Source: Mycolicibacterium chlorophenolicum (lineage in GTDB: Bacteria; Actinomycetota; Actinomycetes; Mycobacteriales; Mycobacteriaceae). From it: a stretch of DNA of 64,000 nt. Of this stretch, positions 1 to 7,744 are shown piece by piece (the first letter of the stretch is position 1; each line of letters opens with the position of its first letter). Below the pieces are notes generated by a model. The model saw only the letters and a list, made by a program, of their open reading frames with translations, did no database searches and was not told the DNA's origin. Location of the stretch: NCBI RefSeq assembly GCF_001044235.1, contig NZ_JYNL01000064.1:458902-522901 (forward strand), read 5' to 3'. The position numbers and the translations under genes were made by a program.

Positions 1-1
1 C

Positions 2-175
2 ACGAAGGTGCCGCTGCTGTGGCACGGCGCGCCGCTGTATCCGACCGAGGGCGGCTTCTGGGATTTCTTCCACGAGGGACGTCTGGAGATCGCCATGCTG
101 TGCGGCAGCATCTTCCTGCTGATCGTCGGCGCCGGGGGCTTCTCGCTGGACCAGCGTCTGGGGCGCCGGTCATGA
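2..175 (+). CDS. DoxX-family membrane protein, C-terminal fragment
   Basis: Only the last 57 codons are in the window; the 5' part lies upstream of base 1. The fragment contains a hydrophobic stretch (AMLCGSIFLLIVGAGG) followed by FSLDQRL, which resembles the end of DoxX/TQO-small-subunit-like four-helix membrane proteins, where the last helix is followed by a G-x-(F/Y)SLD motif. Such proteins sit in the cytoplasmic membrane and are often linked to redox stress. The stop codon overlaps the ATG of the next small gene (ATGA), so the two are probably translationally coupled. Family assignment from a fragment is tentative. Confidence 0.6.
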   Translation, partial: TKVPLLWHGAPLYPTEGGFWDFFHEGRLEIAMLCGSIFLLIVGAGGFSLDQRLGRRS

Positions 176-369
176 CGATCCCCACCCTCGGCGCCCTCCT
201 GGCCGCCTGCGCCTGTGCCGCCCTGGTGTCGGCACCCCCGTCGGTCGCCGACACCAGTCCATCAGTCCCCTACGGCACCAACCCCCAGGTGCAGACGCCC
301 GTTGCCGTGCACTCCTGCAACGACGACGAGATCGACACCACCGCCGGCTCGATCGACCTCCCCTTCTGA
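172..369 (+). CDS. small secreted protein (65 aa), unknown function
   Basis: The ATG overlaps the DoxX-like stop by four bases. The product is 65 residues with a signal-peptide-like start: short N-region, hydrophobic stretch LGALLAACACAALVSA, and an Ala/Pro-rich region that could be cleaved near SVADTS. The mature part is short, acidic near its end (NDDEID) and has one further cysteine (HSCNDDE). I do not recognise a domain. Its coupling to the DoxX-like gene and position just upstream of an ECF sigma/Rieske pair suggest a cell-envelope role. Function unknown. Confidence 0.55.
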   Translation: MTIPTLGALLAACACAALVSAPPSVADTSPSVPYGTNPQVQTPVAVHSCNDDEIDTTAGSIDLPF

Positions 370-475
370 CCGTGGATCCACAGCGAATCGGCAGTCTGAT
401 TCGACGACGCCGGTCATGACCGCAGGACACAATGAGATGCCCGGGTCCCGCGATGCGCAGACGCCACCCTGGCGC

Positions 476-481
476 GGGAGG
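476..481 (+). promoter_or_regulatory. Shine-Dalgarno GGGAGG for the ECF sigma gene
   Basis: GGGAGG lies 9 nt upstream of the GTG at 491. This favours 491 over the in-frame ATGs at 416 and 437, which have no comparable site. Confidence 0.55.
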
Positions 482-490
482 CTCCGGCCG

Positions 491-985
491 GTGACCGAGA
501 CGTCGTATCCGAACTGGGACGCGGTGTACCGCGACAACGTCACGTGGGTGTACCGCCTGATGTACGCGAAAGTCGGCAACAGGCCGGACGCCGAGGACCT
601 CACCGCCGAGCTGTTCATGACGGCGCTGCGCCCGATGCGGGTGTCGGCGACCGTGCCCGAGGTGCGGACGTATCTGCGCAGGACGGCGCGGACCGTGCTG
701 GCGTCGTACTGGCGGCACCGGATGGGCCGGGAGGTGACGACGATCGACGAGGACGTACCCGAGGCACCCGAGCGCGAGGTCGACGCCGCCGCTCCCGGCC
801 GGGTGCGCGGACTGCTGGACGCTCTGCCCGACAACTACCGGCGCATCCTCGAGCTACGGTTCCTGCAGGCGATGAGCATCCGGGACGCAGCGGGGCAGAT
901 GGGGATCAGCGTGGCCAACGCGAAGGTGTTGCAGCACCGGGCTTTACGCCTGGCCGCCCAGAACGATGCGGAGGGCACGCCATGA
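491..985 (+). CDS. ECF-type RNA polymerase sigma factor
   Basis: The product is a 164-residue group IV (extracytoplasmic function) sigma factor. The sigma-2 region (about residues 8-70: NWDAVYRDNVTWVYRL...DAEDLTAELFM) should bind core RNA polymerase and the -10 element. The sigma-4 region (about 100-155: LLDALPDNYRRILELRFL...SIRDAAGQMGISVANAKVLQHRA) is the helix-turn-helix for -35 recognition. Start GTG 491 has a good Shine-Dalgarno; in-frame ATGs at 416 or 437 would add a low-complexity tail. The stop overlaps the ATG of the Rieske gene (ATGA), so the two are made together. No zinc-finger anti-sigma gene is adjacent; the coupled membrane Rieske protein occupies that place. Confidence 0.88.
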   Translation: MTETSYPNWDAVYRDNVTWVYRLMYAKVGNRPDAEDLTAELFMTALRPMRVSATVPEVRTYLRRTARTVLASYWRHRMGREVTTIDEDVPEAPEREVDAAAPGRVRGLLDALPDNYRRILELRFLQAMSIRDAAGQMGISVANAKVLQHRALRLAAQNDAEGTP

Positions 986-1677
986 GGGACCGGACGGTGC
1001 GTGAGTTCGTCGAGGATCTGCTGCGGGGCCGGCGCACCCGGCCGGCGCGTCCCGACGAGTTCGAGGCCGCGCAGATGGCGGCCGCGATCGAGCTGCGGGC
1101 CGCCCGCACCGGCAGCGACGCCCCCAGTGAGGAGTTCGTCGCCGACCTCCATCGCCGCCTGGCCGACGAGATGGCCGGCGAACATCCGCCCGCCGGACGG
1201 GTCTCGGGTACCCGTCGGCAGGTGGTCGTGGGCACCGGTGTCGCCGCCGCTTCGGCGGTGGCCGGCATCGTCGTCGGCCGCAATCTGCTGGCGTCGAAAA
1301 CCACTGTGCCGCAAGCGGAGCCAAGCACGCAGGGCACACTGGAACCCAACGGCGGCACCTGGCGGGCGGTGGGCGCGGCCGCCGACGTGCCCGCCGGCGG
1401 CGCCCTGGCCTTCGACCTCGGCTCGGTGAGCGGATTCGTGCACCGCCGCGACGGCGGGCTGCAGGCGGTCTCGGGGGTCTGCACCCACCAGGGCTGCAAG
1501 CTGTGGCTCGACGCGCCGGACGGGCGGCTTCGCTGTCCCTGCCATTCGACGTCGTTCTCGCTGTCCGGGCAGACGCTGACGCATCAACTGCCCGTCGCTC
1601 CCCCGCCGTTGCCGCGGATCGAGGTGCGTGAGAACAACGGCGTGATCGAGGTTCTCGCCCCCACCGAGCCCGCATGA
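982..1677 (+). CDS. membrane-anchored Rieske [2Fe-2S] protein coupled to ECF sigma factor
   Basis: The product is 231 residues in three parts. The N-terminal ~75 residues are charged, helical and cytoplasmic-looking. A segment after a twin-arginine-like TRRQVVVG then runs as a hydrophobic anchor (VAAASAVAGIVVG). A C-terminal Rieske domain (about 125-228) carries the cluster ligands as CTHQGC and CPCH, plus the LSG(Q) turn. The domain should lie outside the membrane if TAT-exported. The ATG overlaps the sigma stop. The layout mimics a one-pass anti-sigma factor (cytoplasmic sigma-binding part, membrane helix, external sensor), here with a redox cluster as sensor. That regulatory role is my inference; an electron-transfer role is the conservative reading. 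Confidence 0.85.
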   Translation: MRDRTVREFVEDLLRGRRTRPARPDEFEAAQMAAAIELRAARTGSDAPSEEFVADLHRRLADEMAGEHPPAGRVSGTRRQVVVGTGVAAASAVAGIVVGRNLLASKTTVPQAEPSTQGTLEPNGGTWRAVGAAADVPAGGALAFDLGSVSGFVHRRDGGLQAVSGVCTHQGCKLWLDAPDGRLRCPCHSTSFSLSGQTLTHQLPVAPPPLPRIEVRENNGVIEVLAPTEPA

Positions 1678-1707
1678 TGCCCGAGAGGTCCCCGTTGCGG
1701 GCGCGCC

Positions 1708-1713
1708 TACGAT
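1708..1713 (+). promoter_or_regulatory. -10 box TACGAT, leaderless promoter
   Basis: TACGAT fits the mycobacterial TANNNT -10 and ends 6 nt before the ATG at 1720. No Shine-Dalgarno is well placed, which fits leaderless translation of the aldo/keto reductase. Confidence 0.45.
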
Positions 1714-1719
1714 GAGGTG

Positions 1720-2790
1720 ATGGCCGAGCAATTCGCAGTCGCCGACGTCCCTTTCACCCACGACCCCTGGGTCGCGTCACCCCGGCGCTACACGGAGATG
1801 CCGTACCGCAGGGTGGGCTCCTCGGGGCTTCTGCTGCCGGCCGTCTCGCTGGGTCTCTGGTACAACTTCGGCGACAACCGGCCGTTCGACACCCAGCGGG
1901 AGGTGCTGCGGCACGCGTTCGACCGTGGCATCACCCACTTCGACCTGGCGAACAACTACGGCCCGCCGTACGGCTCGGCGGAGGAGAACTTCGGCCGGAT
2001 GCTGCGCCGCGACTTCAAGCCGTACCGCAACGAGCTGATCATCTCGACCAAGGCCGGCTGGGACATGTGGCCCGGTCCGTACGGTCAGCTCGGCGGCCGC
2101 ACCTATGTGCTCAACAGTCTCGACGAGTCCCTCGACCGGCTCGGGCTCGACTACGTCGACATCTTCTACTCCCACCGCATCGACCCGACCACTCCGCTCG
2201 AGGAGACGATCGGCGCGCTGGACACGGCGGTGCGCTCTGGAAAGGCCCGCTATGTCGGGATCTCGTCGTACTCCCCCGCGAAGACCGCCGAAGCCGCGGC
2301 GATCGCCCGCGGGCTCGGCACCCCGCTGGTGATCCATCAGCCGTCGTACTCGTTGCTCAACCGCTGGATCGAAGACGAGCTGACCGGCAAGCTGACCGAC
2401 GCCGGGATGGGGGCGATCGCGTTCACCGCGCTGGCGCAGGGGCTGCTCACCGACCGCTATCTGCAGCAGCCGGCGGGCGGTGTGGAGCGGGCGACGGCCC
2501 GGCCGACGTTCGACGACGACCAGGTGACCGACGACGTCGTGGACCGTCTGCGGGGCCTCGCCGGCATCGCCGAGCGCCGTGGTCAGTCGCTGGCCCAGCT
2601 GGCGCTGGCGTGGGTGCTGCGCGAGCCGACGGTCGCCTCGACGCTGATCGGCGCCTCCAGCGTGGCCCAGCTAGACGAGAACCTCGGCGCGCTGTCGAAT
2701 CTGGACTTCACCGCCGACGAGCTCGAGGAGATCGACCGCTACGCCGTCGATTCCGGCATCGATCTGTGGCGCGAGAGTTCCGACGTCTGA
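1720..2790 (+). CDS. aldo/keto reductase, YghZ/Gpr-like
   Basis: The product is a 356-residue (alpha/beta)8-barrel NADPH-dependent aldehyde reductase. Family features: GLWYNFGD early, DLANNYGPPYGSAEENFG with the catalytic Tyr, STKAGWDMWPGPYG, YVDIFYSHR around the catalytic His, and the cofactor-binding tail LAWVLREPTVASTLIGASS. The GPYG and NNYGPPYG segments resemble E. coli YghZ (glyceraldehyde-3-phosphate reductase) and K+-channel beta-like AKRs, so small toxic aldehydes are plausible substrates. GTG 1717 directly precedes ATG 1720 and could also serve. The next gene starts 3 nt after the stop, suggesting co-transcription. Confidence 0.9.
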   Translation: MAEQFAVADVPFTHDPWVASPRRYTEMPYRRVGSSGLLLPAVSLGLWYNFGDNRPFDTQREVLRHAFDRGITHFDLANNYGPPYGSAEENFGRMLRRDFKPYRNELIISTKAGWDMWPGPYGQLGGRTYVLNSLDESLDRLGLDYVDIFYSHRIDPTTPLEETIGALDTAVRSGKARYVGISSYSPAKTAEAAAIARGLGTPLVIHQPSYSLLNRWIEDELTGKLTDAGMGAIAFTALAQGLLTDRYLQQPAGGVERATARPTFDDDQVTDDVVDRLRGLAGIAERRGQSLAQLALAWVLREPTVASTLIGASSVAQLDENLGALSNLDFTADELEEIDRYAVDSGIDLWRESSDV

Positions 2791-2793
2791 GTC

Positions 2794-3204
2794 GTGGTCA
2801 CCCCGGAGACGCTGGGCGCGTGGGTCATCAAGTGCAATCCGCGACGGACGCCGGTGGATGCCATGCGGGCGTCCGGGCGCGCCCGCCCGCAGTGGTGTGT
2901 GGCCGCCAACTACCGTTCACGGCTGATGCACGCCGATCAACGGGTGTTGCTGTGGGTGACCACGCACCGCGATCGCGGGATCTGGGGCTGCGGCCGGCTG
3001 CTCGGTGATCCGGTCGAGGAGGACGGTCGCTGGCACGTGCCGGTCGACATCCCGCTCCTGCGCCGACCGGTGACGGCCGCCGAGCTGGCCCGGCTGCCGG
3101 GCCTGCGCACGATGGAGGTCTTCCGCTCGCCGCAGCAAGCGAACCCGTCCTGGGCGAGCCGGGCGGAGTGGGCGCTCATCGACGCGGTGCTGCCGCCGGA
3201 GTGA
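2794..3204 (+). CDS. conserved protein, EVE/PUA-like fold candidate
   Basis: The product is 136 residues. The pattern WVIKCNPRR, then WCVAANYRSRLMHADQRVLLWVTTHRDRGIWGCGRL and later WHVPVDIPLL resembles EVE/PUA-like domains, where a WxxxxNP-type start and a GI(W)G(x)G(R/x)L strand are typical and which often bind modified nucleobases. The GTG start is 3 nt after the aldo/keto reductase stop. The gene runs towards the TetR gene on the other strand with a 3-nt gap. Assignment is from pattern only. Confidence 0.6.
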   Translation: MVTPETLGAWVIKCNPRRTPVDAMRASGRARPQWCVAANYRSRLMHADQRVLLWVTTHRDRGIWGCGRLLGDPVEEDGRWHVPVDIPLLRRPVTAAELARLPGLRTMEVFRSPQQANPSWASRAEWALIDAVLPPE

Positions 3205-3207
3205 GGC

Positions 3208-3810
3208 TCACACCAGTCCGGCACGGGCGGCGATCAGCGCGACGGCCGCGGCGCGCTGGATCAGCCCGTCGTCGATGGGATCGCCGGTGGTGACCAGCCG
3301 GTAGAACAGCGGTGCGCGGAACGTCGACAGCAGTTCTGCCGCATCGCAATCCGCGGGGAGCTCGGCACGCTCGATCGCCCGGGCCACCACCGGCCCGGCG
3401 CGGGCGGCCTGGTGGTCGAAGTAGCGGCGGGTCGCCTCGCCGAGGCGCTCGGACCGCAGCCCGGCGGTCAGGACCATCGCCGCCACCTGCCGTCCCACCC
3501 CGCCGTTGAGCAGCTCCGCGAGATCCCGTCCGAGAGCCAGCAGGTCGGTCTCGATGCTTCCGGTGTCGGGGACCCGTACCACCTCCACTGACCACTCGGT
3601 CAAGGCGTCGACGAGCAGGTCGTCCAAGGTCGCCCAGCGCCGGTACACGGTCGTCTTGTTCACGCCGGCCCGCGCCGCGATCGCCTCCCTGCTGAGCGCG
3701 GGGTAGCCCACGGTGGTGAGTTCGGCGACGGCGGCTTCGAGAATCGCCTCGCGCACCCTGGCGCTGCGTCCGCCCGTCCGCACACCGCGGGTGATCTGCC
3801 GCTTCTTCAC
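3208..3810 (-). CDS. TetR/AcrR-family transcriptional regulator
   Basis: The product is a 200-residue repressor. The N-terminal DNA-binding domain is typical: REAILEAAVAELTTVGYPALSREAIAARAGVNKTTVYRRWATLDDLLVDAL, with the HTH at about residues 40-60. The ligand-binding domain follows. The GTG start at 3810 has GAGGAG 6 nt upstream; the open frame extends further upstream but codes only Ser/Pro-rich filler. It is divergent from the oxidoreductase at 3909 across about 98 bp, so it probably controls that gene and itself. Confidence 0.9.
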   Translation of the reverse strand: MKKRQITRGVRTGGRSARVREAILEAAVAELTTVGYPALSREAIAARAGVNKTTVYRRWATLDDLLVDALTEWSVEVVRVPDTGSIETDLLALGRDLAELLNGGVGRQVAAMVLTAGLRSERLGEATRRYFDHQAARAGPVVARAIERAELPADCDAAELLSTFRAPLFYRLVTTGDPIDDGLIQRAAAVALIAARAGLV

Positions 3811-3908
3811 GTCCACCTCCTCGCCGGAATGTTGTGCCGTGTCCTCGTGTTGCGCCCCCCAGAGCTTAAAGCAACTATCCGGTGCGATAAGAACACGAGA
3901 GGACGCAG

Positions 3909-4925
3909 ATGTCGACGACGATGAAGGCCATTCGGGTGCACCACTTCGGTGGGCCGGAGGTGTTGCGCTACGAGACGGTCCCGGTGCCCGAGCTCCGGTC
4001 CGGGGAAGTCCTGGTCCGTGCGCACGCCATCGGGGTGAACCCACCCGACTGGTATCTGCGCGACGGCTACGCCCACCAGGAGCTGCCGCCCGACGTGCGG
4101 CCGGTGATCACGCTGCCCGCGATCCCCGGATCTGATGTGTCGGGCGTCGTCGCGGCCGTCGCATCCGACGTCGCCGACATCGCCGTCGGGGACGAGGTGT
4201 TCGGCATGATCCGCTTCCCTTCGTTCGGCGACAGCGCCGCCTACGCTGAGTACGTCGCGGCCCCCGTGACGGATCTCGCGCGCAAGCCGGCCGGCATCGA
4301 CCACCTGCACGCCGCGGCGGCGCCGATGTCCGGCCTGACCGCCTGGCAGTTCCTGCTCGAGCTGGGTCATGAGACGCCCAATCCCCTTCAGCCGCAGGAG
4401 CATCGGCCGGTCCCGCTGGCCGGCGCGACGGTGATGGTCAACGGTGCGGCCGGAGGTGTCGGCCACATCGCGGTGCAGCTGGCGAAGTCTCGCGGGGCGC
4501 ACGTCATCGCGGTGGCCTCCGGCCGCCACGCCGACTTCCTGCGCGAACTGGGCGCCGACGAGGTGATCGACTACACCGAGCGCACCCCCGAGGACACCGT
4601 GGCAGGCCTCGATCTCGTCCTCGACACCGTCGGCGGACCCGCCACCGGCCGCTTCCTGCGCACCCTGAGGCCCGGCGGGGCGTTGTTCCCGGTGTTCCCC
4701 GGGTTCTCCGATGCCGCGGAGGCGGCCGCGCGCGGTGCCACGGTGTCGATGACCCAGGTCCGCTCGAACGGCGCGCAGCTCGCAGAGCTGGCTCGGGTGC
4801 TCGACGACGGCACGGTCAGGATCGCCCTCGACAGCACCTTCGGCCTCGACGAGGCCCGTGCCGCCCATGAGCGGGCCGAGCGGGGGCATCTGCGCGGCAA
4901 GATCGCGCTATCGGTACTCGGGTAG
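3909..4925 (+). CDS. NADP-dependent quinone oxidoreductase (zinc-free MDR family)
   Basis: The product is a 338-residue medium-chain dehydrogenase/reductase. The N-terminal GroES-like fold opens with MKAIRVHHFGGPEVLRYE, and the Rossmann fold has GAAGGVGHIAVQLAK (nucleotide loop) followed by HVIAVASGRHADFLRELGADEVIDY. The cysteine cluster of zinc alcohol dehydrogenases is absent, pointing to the quinone oxidoreductase/enoyl reductase branch. It is divergent from a TetR gene, a typical arrangement for xenobiotic-induced reductases. GAGAGGA sits just upstream of the ATG. Its last 18 bases overlap the convergent monooxygenase gene. Confidence 0.9.
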   Translation: MSTTMKAIRVHHFGGPEVLRYETVPVPELRSGEVLVRAHAIGVNPPDWYLRDGYAHQELPPDVRPVITLPAIPGSDVSGVVAAVASDVADIAVGDEVFGMIRFPSFGDSAAYAEYVAAPVTDLARKPAGIDHLHAAAAPMSGLTAWQFLLELGHETPNPLQPQEHRPVPLAGATVMVNGAAGGVGHIAVQLAKSRGAHVIAVASGRHADFLRELGADEVIDYTERTPEDTVAGLDLVLDTVGGPATGRFLRTLRPGGALFPVFPGFSDAAEAAARGATVSMTQVRSNGAQLAELARVLDDGTVRIALDSTFGLDEARAAHERAERGHLRGKIALSVLG

Positions 4926-6095
4926 GGCCAGCTCGTCGCCTCCGATACCGGCCATCCCGGTCAGCGCGCTGACCGCCCGGCCCAGCGGACCCGCCGCAAG
5001 CCGCGCGCCGGTGTGCACGACACGAATTCCGTTGCGCGAGCGGGGGTTCGCCAGCCGGAGCACCTCGGCACGGACCGTGGGGGCCGTCTTGACGAACGGC
5101 TGCATCGCCTTCTGGTACCGCGTCAGCGCCACCACCGGGTCGGGTCCGGCGGCCAGTTCGCCGGCGAGGAGGTACGCGCCGATCAGGGCGAGGCTGGTGC
5201 CCGCACCACCGAAGGTGGCGTTGCAGAATGCGCTGTCGCCGAGCAGCCCGACGCGGCCTTTGCTCCACGACGCAGGGTGGACCTGGCCGACGGCCGAGAA
5301 GTACATCGGCGCACCGCTGTCGAGTTCGTCGAGAATGCGCGGCGCCGCTCCGCCGACGTCGGCGAATGTGCCGCGCAGCAGGGCGATCTGGTCCTGCTGG
5401 CCGAGGTCCTCGAGTCCGCGCACGTCGGACAGGAAGGACAGGATGGCCCGTGTGGTGCCGACGTTGTCGGGCCGCAGGTGCACTCCGCGTGACTTGGTCA
5501 CGTGCTGCCAGTTCCACCAGCGGTCGTCGGTGTCCCGGTGCGGCAGCGTGACATAGGCGATGTACATGCCCAGGCTCTGCACCTCGGCGGAGCTGACGAA
5601 CCTGCGCGAGCGGGAGTGCAGCCCCTCGGCGATGACGAGCAGGTCGGCGTCGAGCGCGGTCCCGTCGTCCAGTTCTGCGGTCACGTGGTCCCCGTGATCG
5701 GTGACATCGGCCAGCTGGGTGCCGAACCGGTAGTCGGTGCGGTCGGCGGTGCGCTCGACGAGAATGCGCGACAGCTCGCCGCGCAGGATCTCCAGTTCTG
5801 CGGTCGGCCCGTCGGGCCGCCCCGACCGCGCCACCGGGAACGACGCGGCGGGCGTTCCGTCGGCGGTGACGAATCGGGTGCCGATCTCCCCGGTGTTGGC
5901 GGCGCGCACGTCGCCGTCGATGCCCATGCGGCGGATGACCTCACGGGCCGCGCCCCGGATGTCGACGTTCTGCCCCTCGTCGCGTCGCTGGGGATATCGC
6001 TCGAGCACGGTCGTGCGCCAGCCGCGCGCGGTGAGTTGATGAGCGAGGGCGGGTCCGGCGATGCCGGCACCGGAGATGACCGCATGGAAGGGCAC
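4908..6095 (-). CDS. FAD-dependent aromatic/tetracycline-type monooxygenase
   Basis: The product is a 395-residue class A flavoprotein monooxygenase. The FAD-binding start is VISGAGIAGPALAHQL with an ERYPQRRDEGQNVDIRG ribityl region. A DADLLVIAEGLHSRSR motif corresponds to the DG fingerprint, with I-A-E-G replacing the common I-G-A-D-G. RVGLLGDSAFCNATFGGAGTSLALIGAYLLAGEL is the second FAD motif. Relatives hydroxylate phenols, tetracyclines or rifamycins; the substrate cannot be read from the sequence. The gene stands alone, upstream of a 289-bp spacer shared with the STAS gene. Confidence 0.9.
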   Translation of the reverse strand: MPFHAVISGAGIAGPALAHQLTARGWRTTVLERYPQRRDEGQNVDIRGAAREVIRRMGIDGDVRAANTGEIGTRFVTADGTPAASFPVARSGRPDGPTAELEILRGELSRILVERTADRTDYRFGTQLADVTDHGDHVTAELDDGTALDADLLVIAEGLHSRSRRFVSSAEVQSLGMYIAYVTLPHRDTDDRWWNWQHVTKSRGVHLRPDNVGTTRAILSFLSDVRGLEDLGQQDQIALLRGTFADVGGAAPRILDELDSGAPMYFSAVGQVHPASWSKGRVGLLGDSAFCNATFGGAGTSLALIGAYLLAGELAAGPDPVVALTRYQKAMQPFVKTAPTVRAEVLRLANPRSRNGIRVVHTGARLAAGPLGRAVSALTGMAGIGGDELALPEYR

Positions 6096-6122
6096 GTGTC
6101 ATTGTGCCTGAGCCCTCTGGAC

Positions 6123-6257
6123 AACGAAATCCGTAGCACATCGAACCGAATTGGCCTTGACGTCAATAGCGCAGCTCAGGATCGACGTCGGCGAAGCGCA
6201 GCTCGCAACGTGTTTGGCGAGAATCGGCGCAGACCTTCCGCTCAAACGAAATCCGTA
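6123..6257. repeat. 13-bp direct repeat AACGAAATCCGTA, two copies
   Basis: AACGAAATCCGTA occurs at 6123-6135 and 6245-6257, 122 bp apart, inside the spacer between the divergent monooxygenase and STAS genes. This spacer (6096-6384) is clearly more AT-rich than its surroundings. The copies may be binding sites for a shared regulator. I see no other gene in the spacer. Confidence 0.5.
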
Positions 6258-6384
6258 TTATCTTGACTTTGGTTGAGCTTCCAGCCCACGGGACGTGCTG
6301 TGATCAGCACCTGCATGACCGAGTGGCCGACCAGCATCCACGTCCGGTGTTCACGAGTTCAACTGATCCCCCCGAGGTTGACAC

Positions 6385-6906
6385 ATGACCGCCGTCGAGA
6401 AGCAACGCAGCTTTTCCTTCACAAACATTCCGCGTGACGACGAATTACGTTGCGGAAAGGCAACATTCGCGTCTCGCTACTGTTCGCGGACTCGGGTGGC
6501 CGTCGCCGTCGTCGGCGAGATCGACGCGCTCAACGGCCGCGAGTTCGGCCGGTACGTGGAGCGCCACACCCGGGTGTCGAAGCAACTCGTCCTCGACCTG
6601 CGCGCCGTCGATTTCTTCGGAACGGCCGGATTCACCGCGCTGTACTACATCAGCGTGCACTGCGCGCGCAGCGACGTCGATTGGGCGATCGTCGGACGCC
6701 ACCCGGTACGGCAATTGCTGTCGGTCTGCGATCCGGACTCCGAACTCCCGCTCTCCGACGACCTGTCGGCGGCGCTGGCCCGGCTGGACCGCCTGGCGTA
6801 CGGGGTGAAGCACGTCATCTGGACCGCGCAGGCCGGTTGGCACCGGCCGTCACCGGCCGAACGGGCTCCACGTCGTCGTCTCGGCGAGCGGACGTCGCAA
6901 CGCTGA
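6385..6906 (+). CDS. STAS-domain protein (anti-sigma factor antagonist-like)
   Basis: The product is 173 residues. The STAS fold runs from about 30 to 125: VAVAVVGEIDALNGREFGRYV, then KQLVLDLRAVDFFGTAGFTALYYISVHC. The phosphorylation-site region DFFGTAGFTAL carries Thr where SpoIIAA has Ser. Mycobacterial proteins of this type act in partner-switching networks that free alternative sigma factors such as SigF. The C-terminal ~45 residues are basic and overlap the convergent nitroreductase gene by 57 bp. No anti-sigma kinase gene is adjacent, so the partner is elsewhere. Confidence 0.82.
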   Translation: MTAVEKQRSFSFTNIPRDDELRCGKATFASRYCSRTRVAVAVVGEIDALNGREFGRYVERHTRVSKQLVLDLRAVDFFGTAGFTALYYISVHCARSDVDWAIVGRHPVRQLLSVCDPDSELPLSDDLSAALARLDRLAYGVKHVIWTAQAGWHRPSPAERAPRRRLGERTSQR

Positions 6907-7695
6907 GGGGAGTTCGGCGGCACCGACCACCCGCGGACCGATGCGCAGGAGGATCTGCGGGTGGGCCCGGCCGTCGAAGACGTCGCACGCCAGCGCGAGC
7001 CGGTCGCGCGCGGAGCGGAGCGGATCGGTGAGCGGACACGACGCCAGGCCCAGCGCGGTGGCCGAGAGCAGCAGGTGGCTCGCCGCCTCCCCCGCGCGCA
7101 GCCGCGCCAGGTCGTCCTCACCCTCGGTGGCCAGTACCACCAGCACCCCGTCGTCGTCGCGGTGCGCGTCGTCGGCTCCCCGGCCGTAGTGCAGCTGCAC
7201 CTGGCCGTCCCCGAGCCGGCGCCAGCGGTCCCTGGGCACCACGCTCAACTGCACCCCGAATCGCGCGGCGCGGAGGAGCAGCAGTTCCACCGTGGTCGGC
7301 GGGAGCACGGAGCCGCCGTACCCGCGGCGGTCCGACCGTCGCCGCGGAATCATGTCGACCAGTTCGCGGGACGCCGGATGGGGCACCGACTCGATCACCT
7401 CGAAGGACGCGAGACGGCCCGCCCGGTCGGGGAAGCGGTGGATGCGGGCACCCCAGCCGGCCGCGGACAGCGCGAGCGCGCAGTGGTCGAGCACCGCGCC
7501 GCAGGCGAGCAGCACGTCGCACCGGTCGAACGGGCTGTCCCCGAGGCGGCGGTCCCAGTCGGCGTCGAGGTGCAGGCCGTCAGCGTCCACGTGCCACCGC
7601 CACGGCTGCGAGTTCTGTGCCGACGGCGCCCACGCCGCAGCCTCCAGGACCGTCTGCAGCGTCGCGGTGTCGGGTCCGCTCACCAACGCGCTCAC
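6850..7695 (-). CDS. Acg-family nitroreductase-like protein
   Basis: The product is 281 residues. WAPSAQNSQPWRW near the N-terminus is the hallmark FMN-region motif of the Acg family (M. tuberculosis Rv2032/Rv3131 type). IPRRRSDRRGYGG and a C-terminal HPQILLRIGPR also fit. Acg-type proteins bind FMN but have unusual, often non-enzymatic or flavin-sequestering roles in dormancy. The protein is shorter than the ~330 residues usual for the group, mainly in the middle, and I see no frameshift. I see no clear DosR box upstream, so hypoxic control is not supported. Confidence 0.82.
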   Translation of the reverse strand: MSALVSGPDTATLQTVLEAAAWAPSAQNSQPWRWHVDADGLHLDADWDRRLGDSPFDRCDVLLACGAVLDHCALALSAAGWGARIHRFPDRAGRLASFEVIESVPHPASRELVDMIPRRRSDRRGYGGSVLPPTTVELLLLRAARFGVQLSVVPRDRWRRLGDGQVQLHYGRGADDAHRDDDGVLVVLATEGEDDLARLRAGEAASHLLLSATALGLASCPLTDPLRSARDRLALACDVFDGRAHPQILLRIGPRVVGAAELPSALRRPLAETTTWSPFGR

Positions 7696-7744
7696 CTTCC
7701 GTATCGAACAGTTCGACCAGAAACTCTACGCGGCGCGCGGCGGT

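Noticed and set aside
3811..4044. N-terminal extension of the TetR at 3208-3810
   Set aside because: The added residues are low-complexity and overlap the divergent oxidoreductase; GAGGAG supports GTG 3810.
6850..7695. Acg-like gene as a frameshifted pseudogene because it is short
   Set aside because: The frame is continuous with N- and C-terminal motifs present; the length difference is internal and may be natural.
7696..7744. DosR box upstream of the Acg-like gene
   Set aside because: No sequence close to the GGGAC-x-GTCCC type pattern is visible in the short spacer.
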